Position numbers and translations under genes: made by a program
In this document: positions 17,263 to 24,755 of the stretch, piece after piece
Position numbering within the stretch: the first letter of the stretch is position 1
Layout: the number at the start of each line of letters is the position of its first letter
Assembly: GCA_030602715.1 (NCBI GenBank)
Contig: JAUVZD010000001.1
Span: 206,213 to 270,212 of the forward strand
Source of the DNA: Candidatus Coatesiibacteriota bacterium
GTDB taxonomy: Bacteria; RBG-13-66-14; B26-G2; JAUVZD01
Reading direction: 5' to 3'
DNA: 64,000 bases
The notes under the pieces: generated by a model
What the model was told of the DNA's origin: nothing
Database searches by the model: none
The model's input: the letters and a program-made list of their open reading frames with translations, nothing else

Positions 17263-18099
17263 CTAATCCCTCCTCTCTGCTACCTCGGCAATCTGTTGAC
17301 AATCCTCCAAAAGGGGGCGGAGCTCCTGCAAACTCAGCATGCTCTGGGCGTCGCATAAAGCTTCCCCGGGCTGTGGATGGACCTCCAGAAAGAGAAAGTC
17401 ACAGCCCAAAGCCACAGCACTCCGAGCCAGTGGGGCTACGTATTCGGATAGTCCTCCTCTGGGGTTGGTGGAGGTGAAACCGGGAATGCGCACCATGTGG
17501 GTGATATCAGCGGCTATGGGGTAGCCGAACTTCCGCAGGCGGAGTAGATTTCGGGGGTCAAAGACCAAGTCCTGATAGCCGAAACAGGTCCCCCGTTCGG
17601 TGATGAGCACCTCGCTTCCTCCGGCGGAGAGGACTTTATTCAAGGGGACGGCGATATCGTCGGGTGCCATAAACTGCCCCTTCTTGATATTTACCGCCCT
17701 TCCACTCCTTCCACAAGCCAGGGCTAAGCTGGTCTGTTTGGAAAGATAAGCCGGTATCTGCAACACATCCAGAACCTCGGCTGCCGCCTCCACCTGATGC
17801 TGGCAGTGGACATCGGAGAGCACCGGCACCCCCACCTGCTCCTTGACCTTCTGCAACATTGCCAAACCCTGCTCCAAGCCCGGTCCCATATAAGAGGTGT
17901 GGGTGGTGCGGTTGTCCTTGAGGAAGCTGGCTTTGAATATATAAGGGATAGCAAGGTCGCTGCAGATTTCGGCTACATAACCGGCTATATCCACCACCAT
18001 CCCTTCATCTTCCAGCACGCAGGGACCGGAGATGAGGGAAAGCTTAGCGGAGGAGATATCCACACCGGCGAATTTATCTATCTTTAAATTTTTTGCCAC
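17263..18099 (-). CDS. kdsA: 3-deoxy-8-phosphooctulonate synthase
   Basis: Condenses PEP with arabinose-5-phosphate to Kdo-8-phosphate. Family motifs are ISGPCVLEDEG, KASFLKDNRTTHTSY, LSDVHCQHQVEAA, CGRSGRAVNIKKGQF and ITERGTCFGYQDLVFD, the last with the usual Cys; FLEVHPQPGEALCD lies at the C-terminal end. At 278 residues it is full length. The start codon is GTG, abutting the stop of the preceding gene. It sits directly before kdsD, so two successive Kdo steps are coupled and followed by LPS export genes. Confidence 0.95.
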   Translation of the reverse strand: MAKNLKIDKFAGVDISSAKLSLISGPCVLEDEGMVVDIAGYVAEICSDLAIPYIFKASFLKDNRTTHTSYMGPGLEQGLAMLQKVKEQVGVPVLSDVHCQHQVEAAAEVLDVLQIPAYLSKQTSLALACGRSGRAVNIKKGQFMAPDDIAVPLNKVLSAGGSEVLITERGTCFGYQDLVFDPRNLLRLRKFGYPIAADITHMVRIPGFTSTNPRGGLSEYVAPLARSAVALGCDFLFLEVHPQPGEALCDAQSMLSLQELRPLLEDCQQIAEVAERRD

Positions 18100-18849
18100 T
18101 TAAGATTTCCTCTCCCTCTCCCGTATAATCTGCAGGGCTTTCCGCAAATCCTCCCAGACCGGCTTCTTATAGTCCGGGAAGCGAAGACAAGCCGCAGTAT
18201 GATAGGTGGGGATGATTACCGCATTCCCTCTTTTTATCTCCTGACCACGCAGTTTACCTATGGCCAAAGTTGAGCCGGTCAGATACTGGGCGGAGAATTT
18301 TCCCAGGGCTACGATGACCAATGGGTCTATGATATCCAACTGCTGGTCCAGGTAGGGACTGCAAGCCTCTACCTCATCAGGCTCCGGGTCGCGGTTGTCC
18401 GGCGGTCGGCACTTGAGCACATTGCCGATAAATACCTGGTTACGCTTCAAGCCCAGCGCGTCTATCATGCGGTCCAGCAGTTTCCCCGCCCGCCCCACAA
18501 AGGGTTTCCCCAGACGGTCCTCCTCCGCTCCCGGGGCTTCCCCGACGAAGACCAGGCGGGCGTTATAATCCCCCTCGCCGGGCACCGCATTCATTCGCCC
18601 CTCACTAAGCTTGCATCTGGTGCAGGAGCGAATCACTCGGTTGATCTCATCCAGAGGGTGGTCGCTTTCCGCCTCAGACACAGCAGGGCCTTGAGGCGCT
18701 CTCTTCCCTTCCTCAATCCGCTCCCTTTCGGAAGGCGACATCGCTCTCTTATCCTCTGGAGAAGTCGGGGAATAAAAGAGCTCGCTTATCCCCATCTCCC
18801 GAATCCTCTCCAGGTGCCTGCGGAGGAGTTCCCTATCCATCTTCTGCAT
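18100..18849 (-). CDS. Uracil-DNA glycosylase, family 4 (iron-sulfur)
   Basis: Removes uracil from DNA. The catalytic domain (about 75-245) begins with [10 protein letters not shown], two of the four cluster cysteines. [24 protein letters not shown] and [21 protein letters not shown] follow and supply the other two. The C-terminal [11 protein letters not shown] holds the second active-site motif. An N-terminal extension of about 70 polar residues precedes the domain. Start: ATG 18849 or the third-codon-later ATG 18840; both overlap coaBC slightly. Confidence 0.93.
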   Translation of the reverse strand: MQKMDRELLRRHLERIREMGISELFYSPTSPEDKRAMSPSERERIEEGKRAPQGPAVSEAESDHPLDEINRVIRSCTRCKLSEGRMNAVPGEGDYNARLVFVGEAPGAEEDRLGKPFVGRAGKLLDRMIDALGLKRNQVFIGNVLKCRPPDNRDPEPDEVEACSPYLDQQLDIIDPLVIVALGKFSAQYLTGSTLAIGKLRGQEIKRGNAVIIPTYHTAACLRFPDYKKPVWEDLRKALQIIRERERKS

Positions 18850-20092
18850 CCTTTCTCTCGTGAGAAAGGAGATTATCGGGGGAGATGTTCTCCCCTCTGG
18901 AAATTATCTCAATTATCCTCTCAATGACCTGCTCGGCGACCTCATCCTTACTCATAAGGGGAAGACGGGTGGTCACTCCCGAGGAGTCTATCAATGTCAG
19001 GAGATTATCCTCGCTGGCAAAGCCAACCCCCTCCTCATTTATGGGGTTGGCGCAGACCAGATCCAGGTTCTTGGCGACAAGCTTTTTTCGGGCGTTTTCC
19101 TCCAGCTGGTCGCTTTCGGCGGCAAATCCCACCAGCACCTGACCCGCCCGCTTCCTCTTCCCCAGCTCAGCGAGAATATCCACAGTCGGCGACAACTCCA
19201 GCGTCAGCCCCCCCGCGCCTTTTTTTATCTTCTCAGAAGATGTCTCTTTGGGGGTATAATCGCCCACAGCCGCCGCCATTATCACCACCTGCGCTTCCTG
19301 TGCCCGCTCAAAGACCGCAGAAGCCATATCATCGGCGGAGTGGACCCTGACCACCTCCACCCCGTAGGGGTCGGGCAGGCTTGAGTTGGCGCTTACCAAG
19401 ACCACTTTAGCCCCCCTCAGAGCATACGCCCTGGCTAGAGCGTAACCCATTCGTCCGCTGGCTGGATTGCCGATGAAGCGCACCGCATCTATCTTCTCCC
19501 GGGTGCCTCCGGCGGTGACCAGCACCAGGCGGTCGGCAAGCTCCTTTTGCCTCTCCAGCAGGCGCAATATATGAAACTCAATCTGAGCCAGAGGAGCCAA
19601 CCTTCCCTCACCCTCATCGCCGCAAGCCAGACGCCCCTCGGAGGGACCGACTATCTCCACCCCCCGCCCTCTTAAGACATTCAGATTGGCTTGGGTGGCG
19701 GGGTGTTTATACATCCTGAGGTTCATCGCCGGGGCGATAAGCACGGCACCATCGTAAGCCAATAGAGCGGTGGTCAACAGGTCGTCGGCTATGCCGGCGG
19801 CATACTTGGCGATGATGTTTGCGGTGGCGGGAATGACTGCGAAAAGGTCCGTCTGAGCGGTAACTTGAATATGAGCCAGTGGCGATGAATCCTCCTCCCA
19901 CAGGGAGGTGTAAACCCCCCTGCCGGTGAGCGCCTGAAAGGTCTTGCTCCCCACCAGCGCCTGCGCCGCCTGAGTCATTATGACATCAATGGCAAGTCCC
20001 CTCTGCACCAGACCGCTGACAAGCTCCGCAGTCTTATAGGCGGCTATCCCTCCGCTTATACCCAGAATCATCCTCTTTTCAGCAAATTTCAT
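18833..20092 (-). CDS. coaBC: Phosphopantothenoylcysteine decarboxylase / phosphopantothenate-cysteine ligase
   Basis: Bifunctional coenzyme A enzyme. The CoaC flavoprotein half starts with ILGISGGIAAYKTAELV and contains the catalytic His in SPLAHIQVT, PAMNLRMYKHPATQ and the Cys clamp RLACGDEGEGRL. The CoaB half starts at LVTAGGTREKIDAVRFIGN and contains VIMAAAVGDYTP and VGFAAES. ATG 20092 overlaps the gmk stop as ATGA. The usual gmk-rpoZ-coaBC order is broken: no omega-subunit gene lies between gmk and coaBC. Confidence 0.96.
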   Translation of the reverse strand: MKFAEKRMILGISGGIAAYKTAELVSGLVQRGLAIDVIMTQAAQALVGSKTFQALTGRGVYTSLWEEDSSPLAHIQVTAQTDLFAVIPATANIIAKYAAGIADDLLTTALLAYDGAVLIAPAMNLRMYKHPATQANLNVLRGRGVEIVGPSEGRLACGDEGEGRLAPLAQIEFHILRLLERQKELADRLVLVTAGGTREKIDAVRFIGNPASGRMGYALARAYALRGAKVVLVSANSSLPDPYGVEVVRVHSADDMASAVFERAQEAQVVIMAAAVGDYTPKETSSEKIKKGAGGLTLELSPTVDILAELGKRKRAGQVLVGFAAESDQLEENARKKLVAKNLDLVCANPINEEGVGFASEDNLLTLIDSSGVTTRLPLMSKDEVAEQVIERIIEIISRGENISPDNLLSHERKDAEDG

Positions 20093-20679
20093 AACCACAG
20101 CCTCTCTCGGCGACAGCGCTCGGCGGAGACAATAGCCCGCAGGAGGGCTATGCTTTTCTCTATGTTATCGTTCACCACCAGATAATCATAATCCCCGGCG
20201 TGTTCCATCTCCGATTCTGCCCTCTCAAGCCTCTGGTTGAGGTCCTCACCGGCTCGCCCCTCCCGTCCGTGGAGCCGGTTGGAGAGCACACGCTCGTCTG
20301 GGGGAATGATGAAGACATAGACACCATTTGGATAGGACGATTTGATCTTCGCCGCGCCCTGAACATCTATATCCAGCACGACATCCTTTTCGGAGGAGAG
20401 TTCCTTATCTATCAGGTCCTTACGGGTACCGTAAAGCTCGCCGTGAACGAGGGCGTATTCGGCAAATACTCCCTCCTCTTTCAGCCTCTCAAACTCCTCC
20501 CGGGAGACAAAGTAATACTCCCGCCCATCCCTTTCATCAGAGCGAGGCTTGCGAGTGGTGGTGGATATGGAGAAGACCAGGTTGTCATCCTCCTCCAACA
20601 GCCTCTTGACCAGAGTGGTCTTTCCCACCCCCGAAGGTCCGGAGACTACAAAGATGGTCGGCTGGTAGTTTTTAATCAT
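20089..20679 (-). CDS. gmk: Guanylate kinase
   Basis: Phosphorylates GMP to GDP. The P-loop GPSGVGKTT lies at 14-22, followed by the GMP-binding STTTRKPRSDERDGREYYFV, ALVHGELYGT and VVLDIDVQGAAKIK, and the lid region with DLNQRLERAESEM. At 196 residues it has the usual length. It lies three bases after yicC and overlaps coaBC by four, a standard bacterial arrangement. Confidence 0.96.
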   Translation of the reverse strand: MIKNYQPTIFVVSGPSGVGKTTLVKRLLEEDDNLVFSISTTTRKPRSDERDGREYYFVSREEFERLKEEGVFAEYALVHGELYGTRKDLIDKELSSEKDVVLDIDVQGAAKIKSSYPNGVYVFIIPPDERVLSNRLHGREGRAGEDLNQRLERAESEMEHAGDYDYLVVNDNIEKSIALLRAIVSAERCRRERLWL

Positions 20680-20682
20680 ATC

Positions 20683-21549
20683 TTATTCTATATTCTGCAC
20701 CTGCTCCCGCAGTTGTTCTATCTTGACTCTGGCGTTGAGAGCCAGTTGAGATATGTCCACACCCGAGGCTTTTGAGGCTATGGTGTTAGCCTCACGGTTC
20801 ATCTCTTGCAGGATGAAGTCCAGTTCCCTGCCGCAGGGAGAATCGCCGCCGGCCACTTCACCGAACCTTGACAGATGGTGGCTCAAGCGGTCCAGCTCCT
20901 CCCTGATATCGCTCCGTTCAGCAATGTAAGCCACCTCCTGCTCCAACCGTCCCTCATCAAGGGGAAGGTCGGCCAGGAGCTTCAAGCGCTCGGTCAGCTT
21001 CTCCTTGGAGGCGGAAAGCAGATTCTCCTGTTTTGAGGAGAGCTCCTTGTGAATCTCCAGAATCTCCCCCACAATTCCCTTGACCGCTTCGGTGAGTGCC
21101 TCTCCTTCCTCCCGGCGCATAGAAAGCACCGCCTCGCAAGCCTCCTCAAGCGCCGGTGCAAACTCATCCCAGGGAATAACCTGGTCCTTGCGGGGTTCGG
21201 TGAATACCCCCGGCAGACGAAGGAGGGCGGAGAGCTCCACCTCCCTCGGCAGGTCATACTGGTCTGAGAGACGAGAAAGTTCACGGTAATAGGCGCAGAG
21301 TAGCTCGCCGTTGGGCATCACCATCTCTTCCCCCTCCCGTTCTACATCGGCGCGCAACTCAATCCGCCCCCTTGAAAATACTTTGGAGAGGTAAGCCCGC
21401 ACCTGCTCCTCCAGGGGAGAAGCCTGGCGAGGCATGCGGGTTTTCAGGTCAAGAAAGCGGTGATTGAGGGTGCGCATCTCCAGATTGATGGCACCACAAC
21501 AGGTCTGGATCCTTGCCCGACCGAAACCGGTCATACTTGAAAGCAACAC
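20683..21549 (-). CDS. YicC/YloC-family endoribonuclease
   Basis: Member of the conserved YicC family, reported as endoribonucleases that influence sRNA turnover. The N-terminus SSMTGFGRA and the C-terminal GRELDFILQEMNREANTIASKA and VKIEQLREQVQNIE are diagnostic. A perfect AAGGAGG lies before overlapping GTG (21549) and TTG (21546) codons; the TTG has the better spacing, and the ATG at 21534 is too far from it. First gene of the yicC-gmk-coaBC operon behind a promoter at 21570-21599. Confidence 0.92.
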   Translation of the reverse strand: MLLSSMTGFGRARIQTCCGAINLEMRTLNHRFLDLKTRMPRQASPLEEQVRAYLSKVFSRGRIELRADVEREGEEMVMPNGELLCAYYRELSRLSDQYDLPREVELSALLRLPGVFTEPRKDQVIPWDEFAPALEEACEAVLSMRREEGEALTEAVKGIVGEILEIHKELSSKQENLLSASKEKLTERLKLLADLPLDEGRLEQEVAYIAERSDIREELDRLSHHLSRFGEVAGGDSPCGRELDFILQEMNREANTIASKASGVDISQLALNARVKIEQLREQVQNIE

Positions 21550-21569
21550 AACCTCCTTGGGATTTAGTA

Positions 21570-21599
21570 ATATTACGACAAATGCTTATTTATAGTCAA
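21570..21599 (-). promoter_or_regulatory. sigma-70 type promoter of the yicC operon
   Basis: Minus strand: TTGACT, 18 bases, TAATAT, about 20 bases before the yicC start. It probably drives the whole yicC to lptB gene set, since no terminator is seen until 12.65 kb. Confidence 0.65.
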
Positions 21600-21633
21600 G
21601 GTGAAACTTGGATGGTGAAGTTATCCCTAAAAG

Positions 21634-21661
21634 AAAAAAGCCCCGAAATTTATTCTGGGGC
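21634..21661 (-). terminator. intrinsic terminator of the 66-codon gene
   Basis: Minus strand stem GCCCC/GGGGC with a 12-base loop followed by six T, starting 26 bases after the small gene's stop codon. Confidence 0.75.
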
Positions 21662-21686
21662 GCATTTAAATCAGTTTGTTTTCTTC

Positions 21687-21887
21687 TCAGTCAATTTCCG
21701 GCAATTGACTGCGAATCCATTGTATGTCCTCTACCTCCTCCAGCAGTTGTTTGCGAAACTCATCGCCCTCACCTGAAGCCAAACAGTATTGGATCATACG
21801 ATGGACGAGGTCCTTGGGTTCAATAGCCAGCCTGGATGAGACCTCCAGTATGACATTGACGTCTTTCCTGTTCAGTTCTATTTCCAT
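21687..21887 (-). CDS. Small protein of unknown function (66 residues), leaderless
   Basis: Not recognised. The protein begins MEIELNRKDVNVILEV and continues with two amphipathic helices, ending in an acidic tail. The order of one short strand followed by two helices would fit a ribbon-helix-helix fold, but this is speculation. Reality is supported by its own consensus promoter (21896-21924) and its own terminator. The ATG lies eight bases after the -10 box, with no ribosome-binding site and almost no leader. Confidence 0.7.
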   Translation of the reverse strand: MEIELNRKDVNVILEVSSRLAIEPKDLVHRMIQYCLASGEGDEFRKQLLEEVEDIQWIRSQLPEID

Positions 21888-21895
21888 CTTAAGGA

Positions 21896-21924
21896 ATTAT
21901 AACACCAGAGTTAAAGGATGTCAA
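21896..21924 (-). promoter_or_regulatory. consensus sigma-70 promoter, leaderless transcript
   Basis: Minus strand: perfect TTGACA, 17 bases, perfect TATAAT. The start codon at 21887 is eight bases from the -10 box, so transcription should begin at or within two bases of the ATG. Confidence 0.8.
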
Positions 21925-21978
21925 GCGCCAAAATATACTAATCATCTTTTAGGCTATGAATAAATGGTGAAAAAAATC

Positions 21979-22006
21979 TTGACAAACAACCTTGATATGA
22001 TAAAAT
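21979..22006 (+). promoter_or_regulatory. sigma-70 promoter of the exbB-exbD operon
   Basis: TTGACA, 16 bases, TAAAAT. It lies inside the open frame that starts at 21964 and therefore shows that the exbB start is the later ATG at 22051. Confidence 0.75.
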
Positions 22007-22050
22007 TTTTCCAATATTCAAATTCCATTTCCCTGCCGAAAGAGTGCACT

Positions 22051-22695
22051 ATGGTTGAGATGATCAAAAACGCAGGTCCTTTAGTCATCGCCCTTTTCTT
22101 TCTCTCCATTCTTACCATATCCTTTGTGATAGAGCGATTCTTGGTTATGAGTGTCGCCCGGGGGAAGTTGGGACACCAGAAGTTCCTGTCAGCGATGAAG
22201 AAGGCACTAGCTCGCAAGGATATGTCTGCATTAGACTCCCTGTGCAAGGAGAACAAGGGCTCGGACAGTCGGGTAGTCCGGGGCTTGATTGCTACTTACC
22301 AGCATCATAGAGACACAGCCACACCAACTGAGTTAAAGGAGGAGCTAAGCGACCGGGTTAACGAATTGACCGCAGTTGAGGGCTCCCTTCTGGAGCGAAA
22401 CCTTATCGCCATGGCAACCATCGCTTCCATTGCCACTATGATGGGTCTTTTGGGAACTGTGGTGGGAATGATTCGCTCCTTCGCCGCCCTATCCATGGGG
22501 GAGAGCACCGCCGGACCGGCCTCCCAGGCATTGGCTCGGGGCATAGCTGAGGCTCTGGTCAACACCGCCGGCGGTCTCTTCGTAGCCATCACCGCCATCA
22601 TCTTCTACAACTATTTCATCAACCGTGTGGACCAATATAACTTCAATATGGAGGAATCCTCCAAAGAATTTATCGCCGGCGTCACAGGCAGGTGA
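22051..22695 (+). CDS. MotA/TolQ/ExbB proton channel family protein (first copy)
   Basis: Proton channel subunit that powers TonB- or TolA-type energy transfer. It has 214 residues with an N-terminal helix (NAGPLVIALFFLSILTISFVIERF), a cytoplasmic loop and two C-terminal helices. The diagnostic LMGTVVGMIRSF-like stretch and ALVNTAGGLFVAI are present. The open frame begins at 21964, but the promoter lies inside that part, so ATG 22051 (MVEMIKNAG) is chosen. First of four genes exbB-exbB-exbD-exbD. TonB itself is not in the window. Confidence 0.9.
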   Translation: MVEMIKNAGPLVIALFFLSILTISFVIERFLVMSVARGKLGHQKFLSAMKKALARKDMSALDSLCKENKGSDSRVVRGLIATYQHHRDTATPTELKEELSDRVNELTAVEGSLLERNLIAMATIASIATMMGLLGTVVGMIRSFAALSMGESTAGPASQALARGIAEALVNTAGGLFVAITAIIFYNYFINRVDQYNFNMEESSKEFIAGVTGR

Positions 22696-22701
22696 CCCGG
22701 C

Positions 22702-22742
22702 TGTTGAAATAAATTTTTAGAATGAATAGATTTTCAACAGAC
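22702..22742 (+). repeat. intercistronic inverted repeat between the exbB copies
   Basis: CTGTTGAAA and its complement TTTCAACAG are separated by about 22 A/T-rich bases in the 73-base spacer. No T-tract follows. It may be an mRNA processing or stability hairpin that adjusts the ratio of the two channel proteins. Confidence 0.45.
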
Positions 22743-22768
22743 AGCTTTTAGAGAGGAGTGGTTGGTAG

Positions 22769-23671
22769 ATGAGAAAGATAGTGATGATCATCGTTGGGGT
22801 AGCGTTTATCTCCTATATGCTTTTCTGGGTATGGTGGTTCTTCGTCTGTGGTAACAATGTCTCCATGGTCTTTGCCTCATTAGGCCACATGGGCGGTGCT
22901 AAAATGGTAAACCCAAAAACCGAGGAAGTGATAACTTTTGGGGACCTTATGGGCAATGCCACAGCTCCTAAAGAACAGAAGATAGGCGATGTTGAATTTG
23001 ATACCGAAGACGCCACCGGTCTGGGCAAGGGCGGAGCAATTGTTGCCAAGGGAGGAGGTCTGGTGGACTTCCTGTTCTTCCTGCTCCTACTCACCGGCTT
23101 CTACATCGTAGAACGTTATGTGGTGCATTTTCAAGCCAGGGGGCGGATGAGCGTGCCTAAATTCATGGAAGAGTTGATACCTTTGGTGAAGAGCGGCAAG
23201 ACCGATGAAGCCATCAAACTCTGCGACAGCCAAAAAGGCACCTACGGACGCTATGTAAAAGCCGGGCTTACCTCGTACAAGTTCATCCCCGAGGTGACCA
23301 AGAATGACGCGGGCAAGGTCAAGGAGGAGCTGGGGGAAGTCTTCGGTGAAGCCAACGCCATTGAAGCCTTCCAGCTGGAAAAACGCTTGATCTTCATCGC
23401 CATGATTGCCTCCATCGCCACCATGACCGGTCTTTTAGGAACCGTCGTGGGAATGATTCGCTCCTTCTCCGCTCTGTCCGCCAAGGGTCGTCCGGACCCC
23501 AACCAGCTAGCGACCGGTATCTCGGAAGCTTTAATCAACACCGCCGGCGGGCTGACGGTTGCGATTATCTCCATCATATTCTATAACTATTTCGTCAACA
23601 AGGTGGACAGCTTCAACTTCAATATGGAGGAGTTTTCCTCCGAGGTCATCAATACCCTCACCATCAAGTAG
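22769..23671 (+). CDS. MotA/TolQ/ExbB proton channel family protein (second copy, extended N-terminus)
   Basis: Second ExbB-like subunit, 300 residues. It carries about 85 extra N-terminal residues: a hydrophobic helix (residues 3-27) and a polar, presumably periplasmic segment before the usual first channel helix. The rest aligns with the first copy, with LLGTVVGMIRSFSAL and ALINTAGGLTVAI. Extended ExbB proteins of this kind occur in FCB bacteria. It may form a hetero-oligomer with the first copy or serve another energised system. Confidence 0.9.
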   Translation: MRKIVMIIVGVAFISYMLFWVWWFFVCGNNVSMVFASLGHMGGAKMVNPKTEEVITFGDLMGNATAPKEQKIGDVEFDTEDATGLGKGGAIVAKGGGLVDFLFFLLLLTGFYIVERYVVHFQARGRMSVPKFMEELIPLVKSGKTDEAIKLCDSQKGTYGRYVKAGLTSYKFIPEVTKNDAGKVKEELGEVFGEANAIEAFQLEKRLIFIAMIASIATMTGLLGTVVGMIRSFSALSAKGRPDPNQLATGISEALINTAGGLTVAIISIIFYNYFVNKVDSFNFNMEEFSSEVINTLTIK

Positions 23672-23689
23672 CGGAAAGGGGAGAGTGAG

Positions 23690-24205
23690 ATGGCTGGCGC
23701 CGATGTAGCTGCACCGAAAGCCAAAGGCAAGAAAAGGGGCAAGACCAGGGTAACCATCTTCATAGACATGACTCCGATGGTGGATGTCATCATCCTGCTC
23801 TTGATCTTCTTCTTCATGACCTCGCAATTCAAAGAGCCTAAGGGAATAGAGATTAAGATTCCCAAAAGCGACATACCGCAGAAGATCAAGGAGTCCAACA
23901 CCATCATTTTCAACATTGATTCCGAGGGAGAGGTGACCTATACCTATGCCCGCACCGGGGATAAGGATACCCCGGTAAAGGACATCACTACAATCCACGA
24001 GATGCTAATAGAGGAACAGCAGAAGAACGAAAGCCTTACCACCCTGCTGGATGTGGACCCCGAGGCGAAATACAGCGTGATGATGGATGTCTATGACGAA
24101 TTCCGATTAGCCGCCGATGTTACCAAAAACGAGAACATCTCCCTGGTGTTACCCTCCGGAGAGACCGAAGAAGGCTCAGAGGGCGAATCTGCCTCTGGCA
24201 CCTGA
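23690..24205 (+). CDS. ExbD/TolR biopolymer transport protein (first copy)
   Basis: Single-pass inner-membrane partner of ExbB. A basic N-terminus is followed by the diagnostic IDMTPMVDVIILLLIFFFMTS; the Asp of VDV carries protons. The periplasmic domain is 171 residues in total, longer than usual because of an acidic Ser/Glu/Gly-rich C-terminal tail (about 155-171). An insertion around residues 75-105 also separates the two periplasmic strands. It lies 18 bases after the second exbB. Confidence 0.9.
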   Translation: MAGADVAAPKAKGKKRGKTRVTIFIDMTPMVDVIILLLIFFFMTSQFKEPKGIEIKIPKSDIPQKIKESNTIIFNIDSEGEVTYTYARTGDKDTPVKDITTIHEMLIEEQQKNESLTTLLDVDPEAKYSVMMDVYDEFRLAADVTKNENISLVLPSGETEEGSEGESASGT

Positions 24206-24240
24206 GCTAAAGTGGACACACAACCGATAGAGGAATACCG

Positions 24241-24648
24241 ATGCTGAAAAAAGGCAAAAAGATAGCCATCCGCATTGACATGACTCCGATGGTGGATGTG
24301 ATCATCCTACTGCTCATCTTCTTCTTCATGACTTCCCGTTTCGCTGAACCGGAGGTGGTGGAGGTTACCTTACCGGAGGCTGCCGCCGGGGTGAAGATAC
24401 CCACCGGGGTAAACGTCATCATAGTGGAAGCTGACGGAGTGGTCTATCTCAACAACAGGCAGGTGGACCGGGACCAACTGAACGATGGTGTAAAGGCGAT
24501 ACGAATGACCAATCCAAACGCCCGGTTCGTTATCAAATGCGACCGAGATGCGGACTTCGGGATAATGTTGACCATATTCAAGGATATGCAGGCGGTTCGT
24601 GCCACCCGCATGATCTTGAGCACTTTAAAAGAGTCCGGGCAATGGTAG
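24241..24648 (+). CDS. ExbD/TolR biopolymer transport protein (second copy)
   Basis: Compact 135-residue ExbD with the same IDMTPMVDVIILLLIFFFMTS helix and a standard periplasmic domain (VYLNNRQVDRDQL, VIKCDRDADFGIML). Preceded by GAGGAAT. Last gene of the four-gene operon, closed by the strong hairpin at 24692-24720. Two ExbB and two ExbD genes suggest either two motors or mixed complexes energising the TonB receptor at 38-41 kb. Confidence 0.92.
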   Translation: MLKKGKKIAIRIDMTPMVDVIILLLIFFFMTSRFAEPEVVEVTLPEAAAGVKIPTGVNVIIVEADGVVYLNNRQVDRDQLNDGVKAIRMTNPNARFVIKCDRDADFGIMLTIFKDMQAVRATRMILSTLKESGQW

Positions 24649-24691
24649 TCATTCTTTCTATCTAGCCAAATTCTGAAATCCCAGCATAAAA

Positions 24692-24724
24692 CAAAGCCCC
24701 GGTATTTTCCCGGGGCTTTGCTCA
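24692..24724. terminator. bidirectional intrinsic terminator
   Basis: An 11-base near-perfect stem (CAAAGCCCCGG / CCGGGGCTTTG) with a seven-base loop lies between the convergent exbD and lipoprotein genes. It can serve transcripts from both sides. Confidence 0.8.
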
Positions 24725-24755
24725 TTCTTCAGCGCCCTACAGCTTACTCAACCCA

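Noticed and set aside
16429..17358. 309-codon plus-strand frame opposite kdsD/kdsA
   Set aside because: Antisense to two confirmed Kdo genes; Ser/Arg-rich shadow composition.
21964..22050. Longer N-terminus for the first exbB
   Set aside because: The segment contains the TTGACA/TAAAAT promoter and lacks ExbB character; the ATG at 22051 fits the family.
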